Of a stretch of 23,202 nt of DNA, positions 1 to 7,012 are shown piece by piece. The notes below the pieces were generated by a model that ran no database searches, had not been told where the DNA came from, and worked only from the letters and a program-made list of their open reading frames with translations. The stretch spans positions 1 through 23,202 of the forward strand of contig PWSB01000042.1 of assembly GCA_003563375.1 (NCBI GenBank). The letters are read 5' to 3'. Within the stretch, counting starts at the first letter, position 1, and each line of letters begins with the position of its first letter. The stretch comes from Actinomycetota bacterium (GTDB lineage: Bacteria > Actinomycetota > Humimicrobiia > Humimicrobiales > Humimicrobiaceae). Both the position numbers and the translations under genes were made by a program.

Positions 1-2
1 TA

Positions 3-365
3 AGCCTCTGCAGGGAAGGGGCAAGGCCATTGGTAGAAAGCCATTCGGTTTTGGGAGAGATGCTCGGTACAGATAAGAGCGGAGGCACTGCAGAGTTTGA
101 GCTAAAAGAGGGAGATGTCACCTTGTGCAGGCTGGCAGAGACAGGGGGTGGCTTTAAGATGCTTATTGCAAAGGGGAGGACAGTTTCTGACAGCAGGAAG
201 CTCAGAGGCTCTTGGAAATGGATAGAGGTAGAGGATTTAGACCTGCTTTACAGGACCATAATAGAAGAAGGTTTCATACATCACGCGTCTATGATATTCG
301 GAGACCAGACCAGGGAGGCTAAGCTTTTCTGTAAGCTTGCAGGCATAGAGGCCGTGGAGATATGA
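3..365 (+). CDS. Sugar isomerase of the L-fucose/L-arabinose isomerase fold, C-terminal part (5' truncated)
   Basis: The reading frame is open from base 3 to the TGA at 363-365, with no stop before the first possible internal start (TTG at 30), so this is the 3' end of a gene that begins outside the window. The visible 120 residues match the C-terminal domain of the FucI/AraA fold: a G-x-VTLCRLAETGG strand-turn, the KGRTV strand, a GSWKWIEVED segment and a final HHASMIFGD helix start, close to where that family carries its last active-site histidines. Such enzymes interconvert aldoses and ketoses using a divalent metal. The specific sugar cannot be read from this fragment. The next genes encode microcompartment shell proteins, and a rhamnulokinase-like gene lies about 21 kb away, so fucose or rhamnose is a plausible but unproven substrate. 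About 100 bp and a new promoter separate it from the shell genes. Confidence 0.7.
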   Translation, partial: SLCREGARPLVESHSVLGEMLGTDKSGGTAEFELKEGDVTLCRLAETGGGFKMLIAKGRTVSDSRKLRGSWKWIEVEDLDLLYRTIIEEGFIHHASMIFGDQTREAKLFCKLAGIEAVEI

Positions 366-393
366 TTCTGCAGTAAAACTTAATAAAAAACAT

Positions 394-423
394 TTAATCA
401 GCATAGGCCTTTTATGCTATAAT
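394..423 (+). promoter_or_regulatory. Extended -10 promoter for the BMC vertex-protein genes
   Basis: TGCTATAAT at 415-423 is a perfect extended -10 element (TGn-TATAAT). A -35 is poor (TTAATC at 394-399), as is common with extended -10 promoters. The inverted repeat AGCATA / TATGCT (400-405 and 413-418) overlaps the -10 and could be a regulator site or a weak hairpin ending the upstream gene; it has no T-tract. Transcription would start near 430, leaving about a 35-base leader before the ATG at 465. Confidence 0.55.
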
Positions 424-464
424 TAGTTGGATTTTGGACACATTTCCTCTAATTTAGAAAACCA

Positions 465-737
465 ATGGAGATTGCAAAGATAATAGGTACCGTAGTAAGT
501 ACCATCAAAGTAAATAAAATTGAAAATACCAGGCTGAAAATAGCCCAGGCCATAAACCCTTATGGAAAAGAATCAGACCTTTTTTATCTTGTGGAGGATG
601 CAGTAGGCGTAGGGATTGGAGAGACCGTGCTCTTAGCTGATGATGGTGAGACGATCAGCATGATACTTGGTAGAGAAAACGTACCTATCAGGGCCTCTGT
701 TGTGGCCAAGGTCGATAAAATAAATATGTATGAGTGA
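465..737 (+). CDS. BMC-P pentamer (EutN/CcmL family), copy 1 of 5
   Basis: This 90-residue protein is of EutN/CcmL (Pfam03319) type. Members form pentamers that cap the vertices of bacterial microcompartment shells. It shows the family's order of elements: an opening MEIAKIIGTVVSTIK strand, a conserved EDAVGVGIGETVLLADDG turn in the middle, and a closing ASVVAKVDKI strand. Length is typical (85-100 residues). The start is fixed by an in-frame TAA just upstream (450-452). No convincing Shine-Dalgarno sequence precedes the ATG, which is odd for the first gene of a unit. It leads a block of five paralogues and sits behind its own promoter. No hexameric BMC-H or BMC-T shell gene is visible here, so the shell partners must be encoded elsewhere. 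Confidence 0.9.
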   Translation: MEIAKIIGTVVSTIKVNKIENTRLKIAQAINPYGKESDLFYLVEDAVGVGIGETVLLADDGETISMILGRENVPIRASVVAKVDKINMYE

Positions 738-740
738 TCT

Positions 741-1010
741 ATGGATTTAGCGAAAGTAGTAGGAAGCATAACCTCAGTCTCGAAGTTGGAACAGTTAAAA
801 CCTGTGAAACTGTTTGTGGTACATATACTTGGAAGCGATTTTGGCCCCACCGGGAATTATGGGGTGGCCGTGGATACAGTAGGGGTGGGCTATGGTGATA
901 TAGTCTTGATAACCACCGGCAGTGCGGCAAAGATGACCGAGATAACAAAAGAGATACCAACCGATACCTCTATTGTCGCCAGGGTGGATAATGCAGGTGA
1001 TAGGCAATGA
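741..1010 (+). CDS. BMC-P pentamer (EutN/CcmL family), copy 2 of 5
   Basis: Second vertex-protein paralogue, 89 residues. It opens with MDLAKVVGSITSVSK, carries the central VDTVGVGYGDIVLITTGSAA turn (the G-x-G-[DE]-x-V signature followed by the small-residue GSAA loop) and ends with the TSIVARVDNA strand. The ATG lies three bases after the stop of copy 1 and lacks a clear ribosome-binding site of its own, so translation is probably coupled to copy 1. Sequence similarity to copy 1 is limited outside the family signature, which argues for old divergence, not a recent duplication. The function as a shell pentamer is inferred from the family. Confidence 0.9.
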   Translation: MDLAKVVGSITSVSKLEQLKPVKLFVVHILGSDFGPTGNYGVAVDTVGVGYGDIVLITTGSAAKMTEITKEIPTDTSIVARVDNAGDRQ

Positions 1011-1303
1011 ATATAGGGGTTGTGGCCAAAGAGCTTGTCTGCACCATAAAACAGCCTTCAATGGATTCGGCCAAGATCTTTTTGGTAAAAATAATGGACC
1101 TGGCAGGCAAGCAGACAGGAAAATATATGGTCGCTGTGGACAAGAAAATGGGAATAGGCGTGGGGGATACCGTACTTCTGGTAGGGGGGAGCTCAGCAAG
1201 AAAGATAGTAGGTTATGATGATATGCCCATAAATGCAGGCATTTCGGCAAAAGTAGAATCCATATTTATAGACGACAAATACAGGTCACTGGTGAAAAAA
1301 TAG
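1007..1303 (+). CDS. BMC-P pentamer (EutN/CcmL family), copy 3 of 5
   Basis: Third paralogue, 98 residues, overlapping copy 2 by four bases (ATGA), a sign of translational coupling. It is the most canonical of the five: MNIGVVAKELVCTIK start, a QPSMDSAKIFLVKIMD strand pair, a VDKKMGIGVGDTVLL turn followed by GGSSARK, which is the classical EutN/CcmL loop, and the closing INAGISAKVESI strand. A short charged tail (DDKYRSLVKK) follows the fold. It is expected to form pentamers at shell vertices. A first start inside the overlap fits the family N-terminus exactly, so no other start is needed. Confidence 0.92.
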   Translation: MNIGVVAKELVCTIKQPSMDSAKIFLVKIMDLAGKQTGKYMVAVDKKMGIGVGDTVLLVGGSSARKIVGYDDMPINAGISAKVESIFIDDKYRSLVKK

Positions 1304-1588
1304 ATGTTTTATGCAAAAGTTATCGGTAAAACCTATTCAAACTTCAAGCATCCTTCCCTTGAGGGACTGGACATCAAGATAATTGAGGATGTCAACATAG
1401 TGACGGGAAAGCTTACCGGGAAAAAGACCCTGGCAATGGACCCTTTGGGGGTGTCAATCGGCGAATACGTGGCTTATGAGGTCAGCACGGAAGCTACATG
1501 GGCCTTTGACCTTGACATGGTTCCTGCCGATACTTCCATAACCGCTATCATAGATTCCAGGGATATAGGGGGAGAGGATCCGGTATGA
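1304..1588 (+). CDS. BMC-P pentamer (EutN/CcmL family), copy 4 of 5, divergent
   Basis: Fourth paralogue, 94 residues, whose ATG directly follows the TAG of copy 3 with no spacer. The fold order is kept (MFYAKVIGKTYSNFKHPSL, then MDPLGVSIGEYVAYEV, then TSITAIIDSRDI). The central turn has lost part of the glycine-rich signature (LGVSIGE), and the following loop is STEATWAFD instead of GSSAR. This makes it the most divergent copy. The loop lies near the pentamer's pore and axis in known structures, so altered vertex properties or a hetero-pentamer partner are possible. That is inference; the membership in the family is clear from length, order of strands and neighbours. Confidence 0.85.
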   Translation: MFYAKVIGKTYSNFKHPSLEGLDIKIIEDVNIVTGKLTGKKTLAMDPLGVSIGEYVAYEVSTEATWAFDLDMVPADTSITAIIDSRDIGGEDPV

Positions 1589-1872
1589 TGCTTGGCAGGG
1601 TAATAGGGAATGTAGTCTCTGTTATAAAAGATGAAAATTATAAAGGATTGAAACTCCTGGTGGTTCAGGAATTGGATATGGAAGGGAGTTTCAAGGATAA
1701 ATTTGTCATCTCTGCGGACCTTATAGGGGTGGGGATCCATGAAGTGGTGATGGTGGCAAATGGTACCCCGGCCCGGGCAACACAGGAGACAAAAAATATA
1801 GGACTTGACTCTATTATAGTGGCTAAGATAGAAAAGCTTATCTTTGAAGGCAGGGAAGTCGATCTTCAATAA
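1585..1872 (+). CDS. BMC-P pentamer (EutN/CcmL family), copy 5 of 5
   Basis: Fifth paralogue, 95 residues. It overlaps copy 4 by four bases (ATGA), and a purine-rich GGGGGAGAGGA stretch around 1568-1578 gives it the best ribosome-binding site of the block. It begins MMLGRVIGNVVSVIK, has the ADLIGVGIHEVVMVANGTPAR centre and ends SIIVAKIEKL followed by a short acidic tail. A histidine replaces the second glycine of the G-x-G turn. The gene ends ten bases from the end of the convergent penicillin-binding protein gene, and there is no room for an ordinary terminator between them. Confidence 0.88.
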   Translation: MMLGRVIGNVVSVIKDENYKGLKLLVVQELDMEGSFKDKFVISADLIGVGIHEVVMVANGTPARATQETKNIGLDSIIVAKIEKLIFEGREVDLQ

Positions 1873-1881
1873 ACAGCACTT

Positions 1882-4140
1882 TTACGGGTTGACCCATACC
1901 CTGATGGGCATATCGGGATGAACCGGTGTATCCCAGAGGGGATCCTGCCGGTGAGTATATCCTGGAGGCACCTCACCATAAGGTTCAGTTATGTATTGAA
2001 TATTTTCAAATCCGGCTTCGACTAATATGTGATTGGCCTCGTTTAAAGGCATCAGGGCCACAAAGGGCATCATGGGGACATCCTCTTCGGTTATTGGAGC
2101 CTGTATCCTGGGCTCCTGCCCATAACGGAACTGCCTGACCATTATGTTTTCTTCGGGGGTAAAAGGATTGGGTAGCATTAATTGCCCTGTCTCCGGATCC
2201 GCTACTATCTGTACATCAATAGTGTCTTCCTGGGGCCTTTGAAAGCTTTCTGCAGGAAGATACTGGGTGACATTATCCATAAACAGTTTCCATATCATTG
2301 CTGGATGCGTGCCTCCCTGAACCCTTAAGCCGTGCAGGGTCCCTATCCTTCTATTTTCTTCAGGGTGCCCTATCCACACTGTAGTCACCAGGTTAGTTGT
2401 AAATCCTGTAAACCAGGCATTCTCAGCCTCCTGGGTGGTTCCGGTTTTTCCTGCAACAGGCCTGTCCTCAAGCCTTGCCCTGGTCCCTGTCCCTCTCTGC
2501 ACCGCAGCCTGCATTATCTCTATAGCCCTGTAGGCGTTGATAGCCGATATAACTTGGCTGCCTTGGGGCTGGTGCTCCTCTATTACATTATCGTTCTGGT
2601 CTGTTACCCTTAGCACAGCTACAGGGTCATTTCTTACTCCATAATTTGCTATCGTGGCAAAGGCTACACATATCTCCAGCGGCGATACACCTATCTCTAA
2701 CCCCCCAAGCCCTACTGCGGGATAAGGCCGGAGGGTGGTGGTTATGCCCATATCTTTAGCTATGTCGATCATTTCCTGGGCCCCTACCCTCATTATCAGC
2801 TGGGCGTAGACAACATTTACTGAACTTACCGTGGCGTTTTCAACTGTCATCTCGCTTGCTTCATAGTTTGTCCCCATATAGTTAGACACTTCCCATGGCT
2901 CGCTGCCGTCAATATTAAATACAATAGGCCCATTTGGGTTGAAGGTTGAATTCGGGCTTATGCCTTGATCGAGGGCTGCCATCAAAGCGAATACCTTAAA
3001 GATGGAACCCGGCTGCCTCCTTGCCTGGGTGGCAAGGTTGAATTTTTTATCACCAAAATCTTTTCCCCCGACCATGGCTTTGATATAACCGGTTTCGGGG
3101 TCTATGGCTACCAATGCTCCTGCGGGGTCCTCCGGGTCAAAGAGCACTTCGTCTACCGCTTCCTCGGCAGCGGTCTGCATCCTAGGATCCAAGGTGGTGT
3201 AAATATCAAGGCCGCCCCTGAATACCTTGGCCGCCCCATATCTTCCTATAAGTTCCTGTTTTACATGCTCTACAAAGTAAGGTGCAAAAATATCCTCCAG
3301 TTCCTGCCGGGGCCTGCGGGTGGTTATAGGTTCATTTATTGCCTGCTCGAATTCTTCCTGTGTGATATATTCAAGCTCCAGCATCTTGTAGAGGACAGTG
3401 TTTCTCCTATTGATGGATCTGGCTCTGTCATTGTAAGGGGTTCTTCCAGGTTCCATTATAAGGCCTGCGAGCAAAGCGGCTTCTACCAGGCTTAGCCGGT
3501 CGACATCTTTGTCAAAGTATACCTGGGAAGCGGCCTGAACACCGTAAGCCCCCTCTCCCAGATAAATAGTGTTTAGGTACATCTCCATGATCTGTTCCTT
3601 GGTATATATTTCTTCCAGCTGGTAAGCCAGTACCGCTTCCCTTAGCTTACGGTCGTAGGTTATCTCATATTTTTCCTCAGGAATATATAGGTTTCTTACC
3701 ACTTGCTGGGTTATCGTGCTGGCACCCTGTACTACGTCGCCGGTCTGGAGGTTGATGACAAAAGCACGCACTATAGCTTCGGGATCTACCCCGGAATGGG
3801 TATAGTACCTTTCATCCTCTATGGCGACCACAGCATTCAAAAGATCCTCCGGCATCATGTCCAGGGGTACGACCTCCCTGTTTTCTTCTGCATGGAAGGT
3901 AGCGATAAGCCTGCCGTCAGAAGCATACACCCTCGAGGTCTGCGATTTCTCAACTGGTGAATATTGGCTTATATCCGGCATCCCTTCCATAAAGCTATCT
4001 ATGATGCCGGTGACAGCAAAGGATATTCCAGTAAAGGCTGTTATAAATAATATAATAGACGCAAGCAGCAGGGCGACTATTATTATAGCTGCTTTTATGC
4101 CTTTATTGTTATTTTTATGTTTTTTTCTTAATTTAGACAT
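1882..4140 (-). CDS. Class A penicillin-binding protein (transglycosylase/transpeptidase) with C-terminal PASTA domain
   Basis: A bifunctional peptidoglycan synthase of 752 residues. It polymerises lipid II and cross-links stem peptides outside the cytoplasmic membrane. A basic N-terminus is followed by one membrane anchor (about residues 16-45). The GT51 glycosyltransferase domain follows (about 65-235), with EDERYYTHSG holding the catalytic Glu108, then GASTITQQ and the EIYTKEQIMEMYLN segment. The transpeptidase domain has all three motifs: SIFK with nucleophile Ser379, SVN at 440-442 and KTGT at 565-568. Residues about 688-752 form one PASTA-like domain (VPPGYTHRQDP, then PIRVWVNP), which in known proteins can bind peptidoglycan or muropeptides. 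It is transcribed opposite to everything else here and is unrelated in function to the sugar genes. The start is preceded by CCAGGATT, a modest ribosome-binding site. Confidence 0.95.
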   Translation of the reverse strand: MSKLRKKHKNNNKGIKAAIIIVALLLASIILFITAFTGISFAVTGIIDSFMEGMPDISQYSPVEKSQTSRVYASDGRLIATFHAEENREVVPLDMMPEDLLNAVVAIEDERYYTHSGVDPEAIVRAFVINLQTGDVVQGASTITQQVVRNLYIPEEKYEITYDRKLREAVLAYQLEEIYTKEQIMEMYLNTIYLGEGAYGVQAASQVYFDKDVDRLSLVEAALLAGLIMEPGRTPYNDRARSINRRNTVLYKMLELEYITQEEFEQAINEPITTRRPRQELEDIFAPYFVEHVKQELIGRYGAAKVFRGGLDIYTTLDPRMQTAAEEAVDEVLFDPEDPAGALVAIDPETGYIKAMVGGKDFGDKKFNLATQARRQPGSIFKVFALMAALDQGISPNSTFNPNGPIVFNIDGSEPWEVSNYMGTNYEASEMTVENATVSSVNVVYAQLIMRVGAQEMIDIAKDMGITTTLRPYPAVGLGGLEIGVSPLEICVAFATIANYGVRNDPVAVLRVTDQNDNVIEEHQPQGSQVISAINAYRAIEIMQAAVQRGTGTRARLEDRPVAGKTGTTQEAENAWFTGFTTNLVTTVWIGHPEENRRIGTLHGLRVQGGTHPAMIWKLFMDNVTQYLPAESFQRPQEDTIDVQIVADPETGQLMLPNPFTPEENIMVRQFRYGQEPRIQAPITEEDVPMMPFVALMPLNEANHILVEAGFENIQYITEPYGEVPPGYTHRQDPLWDTPVHPDMPIRVWVNP

Positions 4141-4236
4141 AATCCTGGATTATTTTTTCAATATTGCATTCTATTACCAGCATGCTAGAAAATCAACTGT
4201 TTTCACGGAAAAGATATTTATGAGGCTCTTTTGTCC

Positions 4237-4265
4237 ATATTAAAATAAAGGTTAGCAAAAATCAA
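4237..4265 (-). promoter_or_regulatory. Likely promoter of the penicillin-binding protein gene
   Basis: On the minus strand, TTGATT (4260-4265 on the plus strand) and TAATAT (4237-4242) are separated by 17 bases. The -10 matches consensus at four of six positions. Transcription would start near 4230, about 90 bases before the ATG. It is back-to-back with the promoter of the sugar operon, about 45 bases away. Confidence 0.4.
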
Positions 4266-4307
4266 AACTTTTACCAAAAAATTTCCCTGCAAAAAATACT
4301 TATTTTG

Positions 4308-4336
4308 TTGCATTATTGCAAATTATTGCATAAAAT
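4308..4336 (+). promoter_or_regulatory. Promoter-operator of the TIM/transketolase/RpiB/SorC operon
   Basis: TTGCAT (4308-4313) and TAAAAT (4331-4336), separated by exactly 17 bases, form a sigma-70-type promoter. The same stretch holds an inverted repeat, TTGCA-N4-TGCAA (4308-4321), and a third half-site, TTGCAT (4326-4331), set four bases further on. The element at 8377-8405 is identical at 21 of 29 positions, and the differences fall only in the two spacers and one -10 base. The most likely binder is the SorC-family regulator encoded at the end of this operon. A protein bound here would cover the -35 and the spacer. Confidence 0.7.
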
Positions 4337-4381
4337 TAAAAACTGAAAGGCATATTTTAAAAATGTCAAAAGGCGGAGAGT

Positions 4382-5215
4382 ATGCAAAAAATTTATGTAG
4401 GCGCTTCCTGGAAGATGAACAAGACCATATCTGAGGGTATACAATATGTCAAAGCCCTTCAGGAAAAAATGAACAACATCATCGAAGGTCCTTCAGACAT
4501 AATAGTTTTTGTCCTTCCTACATATCTCAGCCTGGATGCTTTTTCAAAAACCATATACCATCCAAACCTAAGGTTTGGTTCACAGAACTGTTTTTGGGAG
4601 GACGAGGGTGCCTACACAGGGGAAGTAAGCCCTATGCACCTAAAAGATGCAGGGTGCACTTTTGCGGAGCTTGGCCACCCTGAAAGAAGGCGCATACTAA
4701 AAGAGGACAACCTCATGATAAATAAAAAGATAAAAGCCTGTATCAGGAATGGACTGACCCCCATAGTATGCATAGGTGAACCCGAGAAGCCAAAAAAAAC
4801 TGATGAGGCAAAGGCTTTTTTAAAAAAACAAATAGACCAGTTGACCGAGGGCCTGCCCGCGCAGCATATAAGGGAGCTGGTCATTGCATATGAGCCTGTA
4901 TGGGCCATAGGGTCCAGCCAGGCCGCTACTCCGGAATATGTAAAGGATGTGCTTGCTTTTTTAAGGCAATACCTCGGGTCCCGCTACGGAGAAGAGGCAG
5001 GCAGGGAGGCAGCTATAATATACGGGGGAGCGGTCAATGCAGATACCGCAGGAAAGCTATTGGCCATTGAAGGCAATAATGGTATTTTTATCGGCAGGGC
5101 TTCACTAGACCTGGAATTATTTTCGTCAATGATAGATGTAGCCAGGCGGTTTGAAAAAAATATAGATAGGCAAGGAAAGAAATGGGAAAAAAATTATCAA
5201 AGCAAGAAAGATTAG
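4382..5215 (+). CDS. Triosephosphate isomerase paralogue, possibly an EryH/LerI-like tetrulose-phosphate isomerase
   Basis: A TIM-barrel isomerase of 277 residues (classical TpiA is about 250). The catalytic triad is present: Lys11 in SWKMN, His99 in ELGHPERR and Glu171 in AYEPVWAIG. Four normally conserved spots differ: GNWKMN is ASWKMN, the Ser after the catalytic His is Pro100, the loop-6 tip GTGK is GSSQ, and YGGS of the phosphate-binding loop is YGGA. The SWKMNKT opening is, as I recall, typical of the TpiA2/EryH group that isomerises L-erythrulose 1-phosphate. A housekeeping TpiA role is less likely given these changes and the operon. A GGCGGAG ribosome-binding site precedes the ATG. 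The 3' end overlaps the transketolase gene by 34 bases. Family is certain; substrate is inferred. Confidence 0.85.
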   Translation: MQKIYVGASWKMNKTISEGIQYVKALQEKMNNIIEGPSDIIVFVLPTYLSLDAFSKTIYHPNLRFGSQNCFWEDEGAYTGEVSPMHLKDAGCTFAELGHPERRRILKEDNLMINKKIKACIRNGLTPIVCIGEPEKPKKTDEAKAFLKKQIDQLTEGLPAQHIRELVIAYEPVWAIGSSQAATPEYVKDVLAFLRQYLGSRYGEEAGREAAIIYGGAVNADTAGKLLAIEGNNGIFIGRASLDLELFSSMIDVARRFEKNIDRQGKKWEKNYQSKKD

Positions 5216-6042
5216 ACCTGCATCAAAAATCTTATGAGATGAGGACAAATATACTGAAGATGATGCGTTACGGCGAAGGCCATATAGGGGGTGCATTTTC
5301 CAGCCTGGACATAATCACTGTCCTGTATAATAAAATACTAAGTCATGATCCCAAAAAACCAAAATGGGAGGACAGGGACAGGTTTATACTGTCAGCGGGA
5401 CATAAATGCCTGGCACTGTATGTGACTCTTGCAGACCAGGGTTATTTTGATACAGAGGTCCTCTGGACATATAACACCCTGAATACAAGGGTCCCTATGC
5501 ACCCTGATGAAAAAGTCCTTCCCGGAGTGGAATTTCCCACGGGATCACTGGGCCATGGCCTCCCTGTGGCAGGCGGCATGGCTCTGGCTGCCAAACTGGA
5601 CAAGAGGGGACATCATATTTTTGTTTTGCTTGGAGACGGCGAGTGCGCAGAAGGAAGCGTATGGGAAGCAGTTATGGCCGCAAGCCACCATAAGCTTGAC
5701 AATGTGACTGCTATAGTGGACCGCAACGGCCTTCAGGTAAATGGAAGGACCGCAGAGATAATGGACACTTCTCCTTTTGAAGAAAAATTTGCTTCTTTTG
5801 GGTGGGAGGTAGAGACTATAGACGGCCATGACTTTGATTCTATATACCACGCCCTTTCAAGGGTACCTTTCAGCGAGAAAAAACCATCGGTAATAATAGC
5901 TGATACAGTAAAATGCAAGGGCCTTGATTTTGCAGAAGGCCAGTTTGAATTTCATCACTGGCATTGCGAACCTAAAAATATCGGTAAAGCTATATCCAGT
6001 GTTGAAGAGAAAAAAAAGGAAGAGGGGGCTAGAATTGGATAG
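5182..6042 (+). CDS. Transketolase, N-terminal (TPP-binding) subunit
   Basis: First half of a split transketolase, 286 residues, which binds the diphosphate end of thiamine diphosphate. The GEGHIGGAFSSLD segment (31-43), SAGHKCLALY (71-80) and GSLGHGLPVAGGMA (121-134) are the expected cofactor and substrate loops. GDGECAEGSVWEA (151-163) through IVDRNG (178-183) is the GDG-x(about 28)-N thiamine diphosphate/Mg motif. The ATG has an AGGAAAG site and lies inside the end of the upstream gene. It needs the C-terminal subunit encoded next for activity. Split transketolases include ordinary pentose-phosphate enzymes as well as specialised ones such as the apulose-4-phosphate (AptAB) and sulfoquinovose (SqwGH) transketolases, so the substrate must be judged from the partner. 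Confidence 0.93.
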   Translation: MGKKLSKQERLDLHQKSYEMRTNILKMMRYGEGHIGGAFSSLDIITVLYNKILSHDPKKPKWEDRDRFILSAGHKCLALYVTLADQGYFDTEVLWTYNTLNTRVPMHPDEKVLPGVEFPTGSLGHGLPVAGGMALAAKLDKRGHHIFVLLGDGECAEGSVWEAVMAASHHKLDNVTAIVDRNGLQVNGRTAEIMDTSPFEEKFASFGWEVETIDGHDFDSIYHALSRVPFSEKKPSVIIADTVKCKGLDFAEGQFEFHHWHCEPKNIGKAISSVEEKKKEEGARIG

Positions 6043-7012
6043 CGAAAAAAAGATATATGATAACCCTAGAAAGGTAATAGCGGAAGCACTGGTCGATTTG
6101 GCAAAAAGGGATGACAGGGTAGTCTATGTATCATGTGATTCCTCTCTGGGTGCTTCAGGGGGCCCTTTTAACAAGAACTTCCCTCAAAGGCATTTTGAGT
6201 TTGGCATCCAGGAGCAGAATGCGATGGGAGAAGCTGCAGGCCTTGCGGTAAGCGGTAAAATACCTTTTATTGCAGCATACGTACCTTTTGCTGCATTCAG
6301 GTGTTTTGAACAGATAAGGGACGATGTATGTAAGACCAGATTAAATGTGAATATAATGGGCAATAATTGTGGCTTTTCGGTGGGACCTCTGGGGCCCACC
6401 CATGTGATAATCGAGGATGTAGGGGTCATAGGTTCTGTCCCAAACATAACCATTATATCCCCTGCTGACGGCCCTCAGTACAGGGAGGCGATTTTCAAGG
6501 CAGCCGAGCTGGATGGGCCCGTCTATCTCCGTGTCCACCGCCAGGAAGCAAGGAGGATACACGGAGATGGCTACAGCCTTAAGATAGGCAGAGCAGACAG
6601 GGTCCTGGAAGGGGATGAGCTTACCATTATAGCTACCTCTACAATGGTCGCAAACTCAATCGACGCAGCCCTTATGTTAAAAGCAAAAGGGATAAGCGCA
6701 GAGGTCATAAATATGTCCACGCTAAAGCCTCTGGACAGGGACCTGGTCCTTGAATCCAGCTCAAAGACCAAAAAGGTGGTGACCGTAGAGGAACATAGCG
6801 TGGTAAACGGGCTGGGAAGTGCAGTTGCCAATATATTGGCAACTTCAGGGCCGGCTTTATTGAAAAAAATAGGGATAGAGGATAATTTTGCAGTGGTTGG
6901 AGAATATGATGAGCTTATAGATTATTATGGGCTTACAGCTGAAAAAATTTTCGACAAGATACAAGATTTTCTACACAGGGAGGAAGATGATGAAAATAGC
7001 AATCGGTTGTGA
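6035..7012 (+). CDS. Transketolase, C-terminal subunit, with altered substrate-contact residues
   Basis: Second half of the split transketolase, 325 residues. The start chosen is TTG at 6035: GGAAGAGGGGG lies six bases upstream, and the translation then begins MDSEKKIYDN, close to the family start. It overlaps the first subunit by eight bases. GIQEQNAMG holds the thiamine-activating Glu60. The loop that reads HDSIGLGEDGPTHQ in E. coli TktA is here NCGFSVGPLGPTHV (111-124). His473 is kept (His123), but Asp469 becomes Leu119 and His461, a phosphate contact, becomes Asn111. An Arg in VHRQ is kept at the site of Arg520. The Asp is known to recognise the C2 hydroxyl of the acceptor, so an unusual substrate is likely. 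The pyrimidine-binding and C-terminal transketolase domains both appear complete. Confidence 0.9.
   Translation: MDSEKKIYDNPRKVIAEALVDLAKRDDRVVYVSCDSSLGASGGPFNKNFPQRHFEFGIQEQNAMGEAAGLAVSGKIPFIAAYVPFAAFRCFEQIRDDVCKTRLNVNIMGNNCGFSVGPLGPTHVIIEDVGVIGSVPNITIISPADGPQYREAIFKAAELDGPVYLRVHRQEARRIHGDGYSLKIGRADRVLEGDELTIIATSTMVANSIDAALMLKAKGISAEVINMSTLKPLDRDLVLESSSKTKKVVTVEEHSVVNGLGSAVANILATSGPALLKKIGIEDNFAVVGEYDELIDYYGLTAEKIFDKIQDFLHREEDDENSNRL

Noticed and set aside
465..1872. The five small genes as fragments of one broken or fused gene
   Set aside because: Each has a complete pentamer-protein fold order, its own start and stop, and short overlaps typical of coupling, not of frameshift damage.
2965..3495. 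Plus-strand open frame of 176 codons
   Set aside because: Antisense to the penicillin-binding protein, whose motifs are intact; no domain or translation signal seen.
4185..4196. Near-palindrome around GCATGC (CCAGCATGCTAG) upstream of the penicillin-binding protein gene
   Set aside because: Short, imperfect and found nowhere else in the window; no reason to call it a regulator site.
5182..7012. Split transketolase as a frameshifted single gene
   Set aside because: Both halves have family-typical ends and their own ribosome-binding sites, and two-subunit transketolases are widespread.
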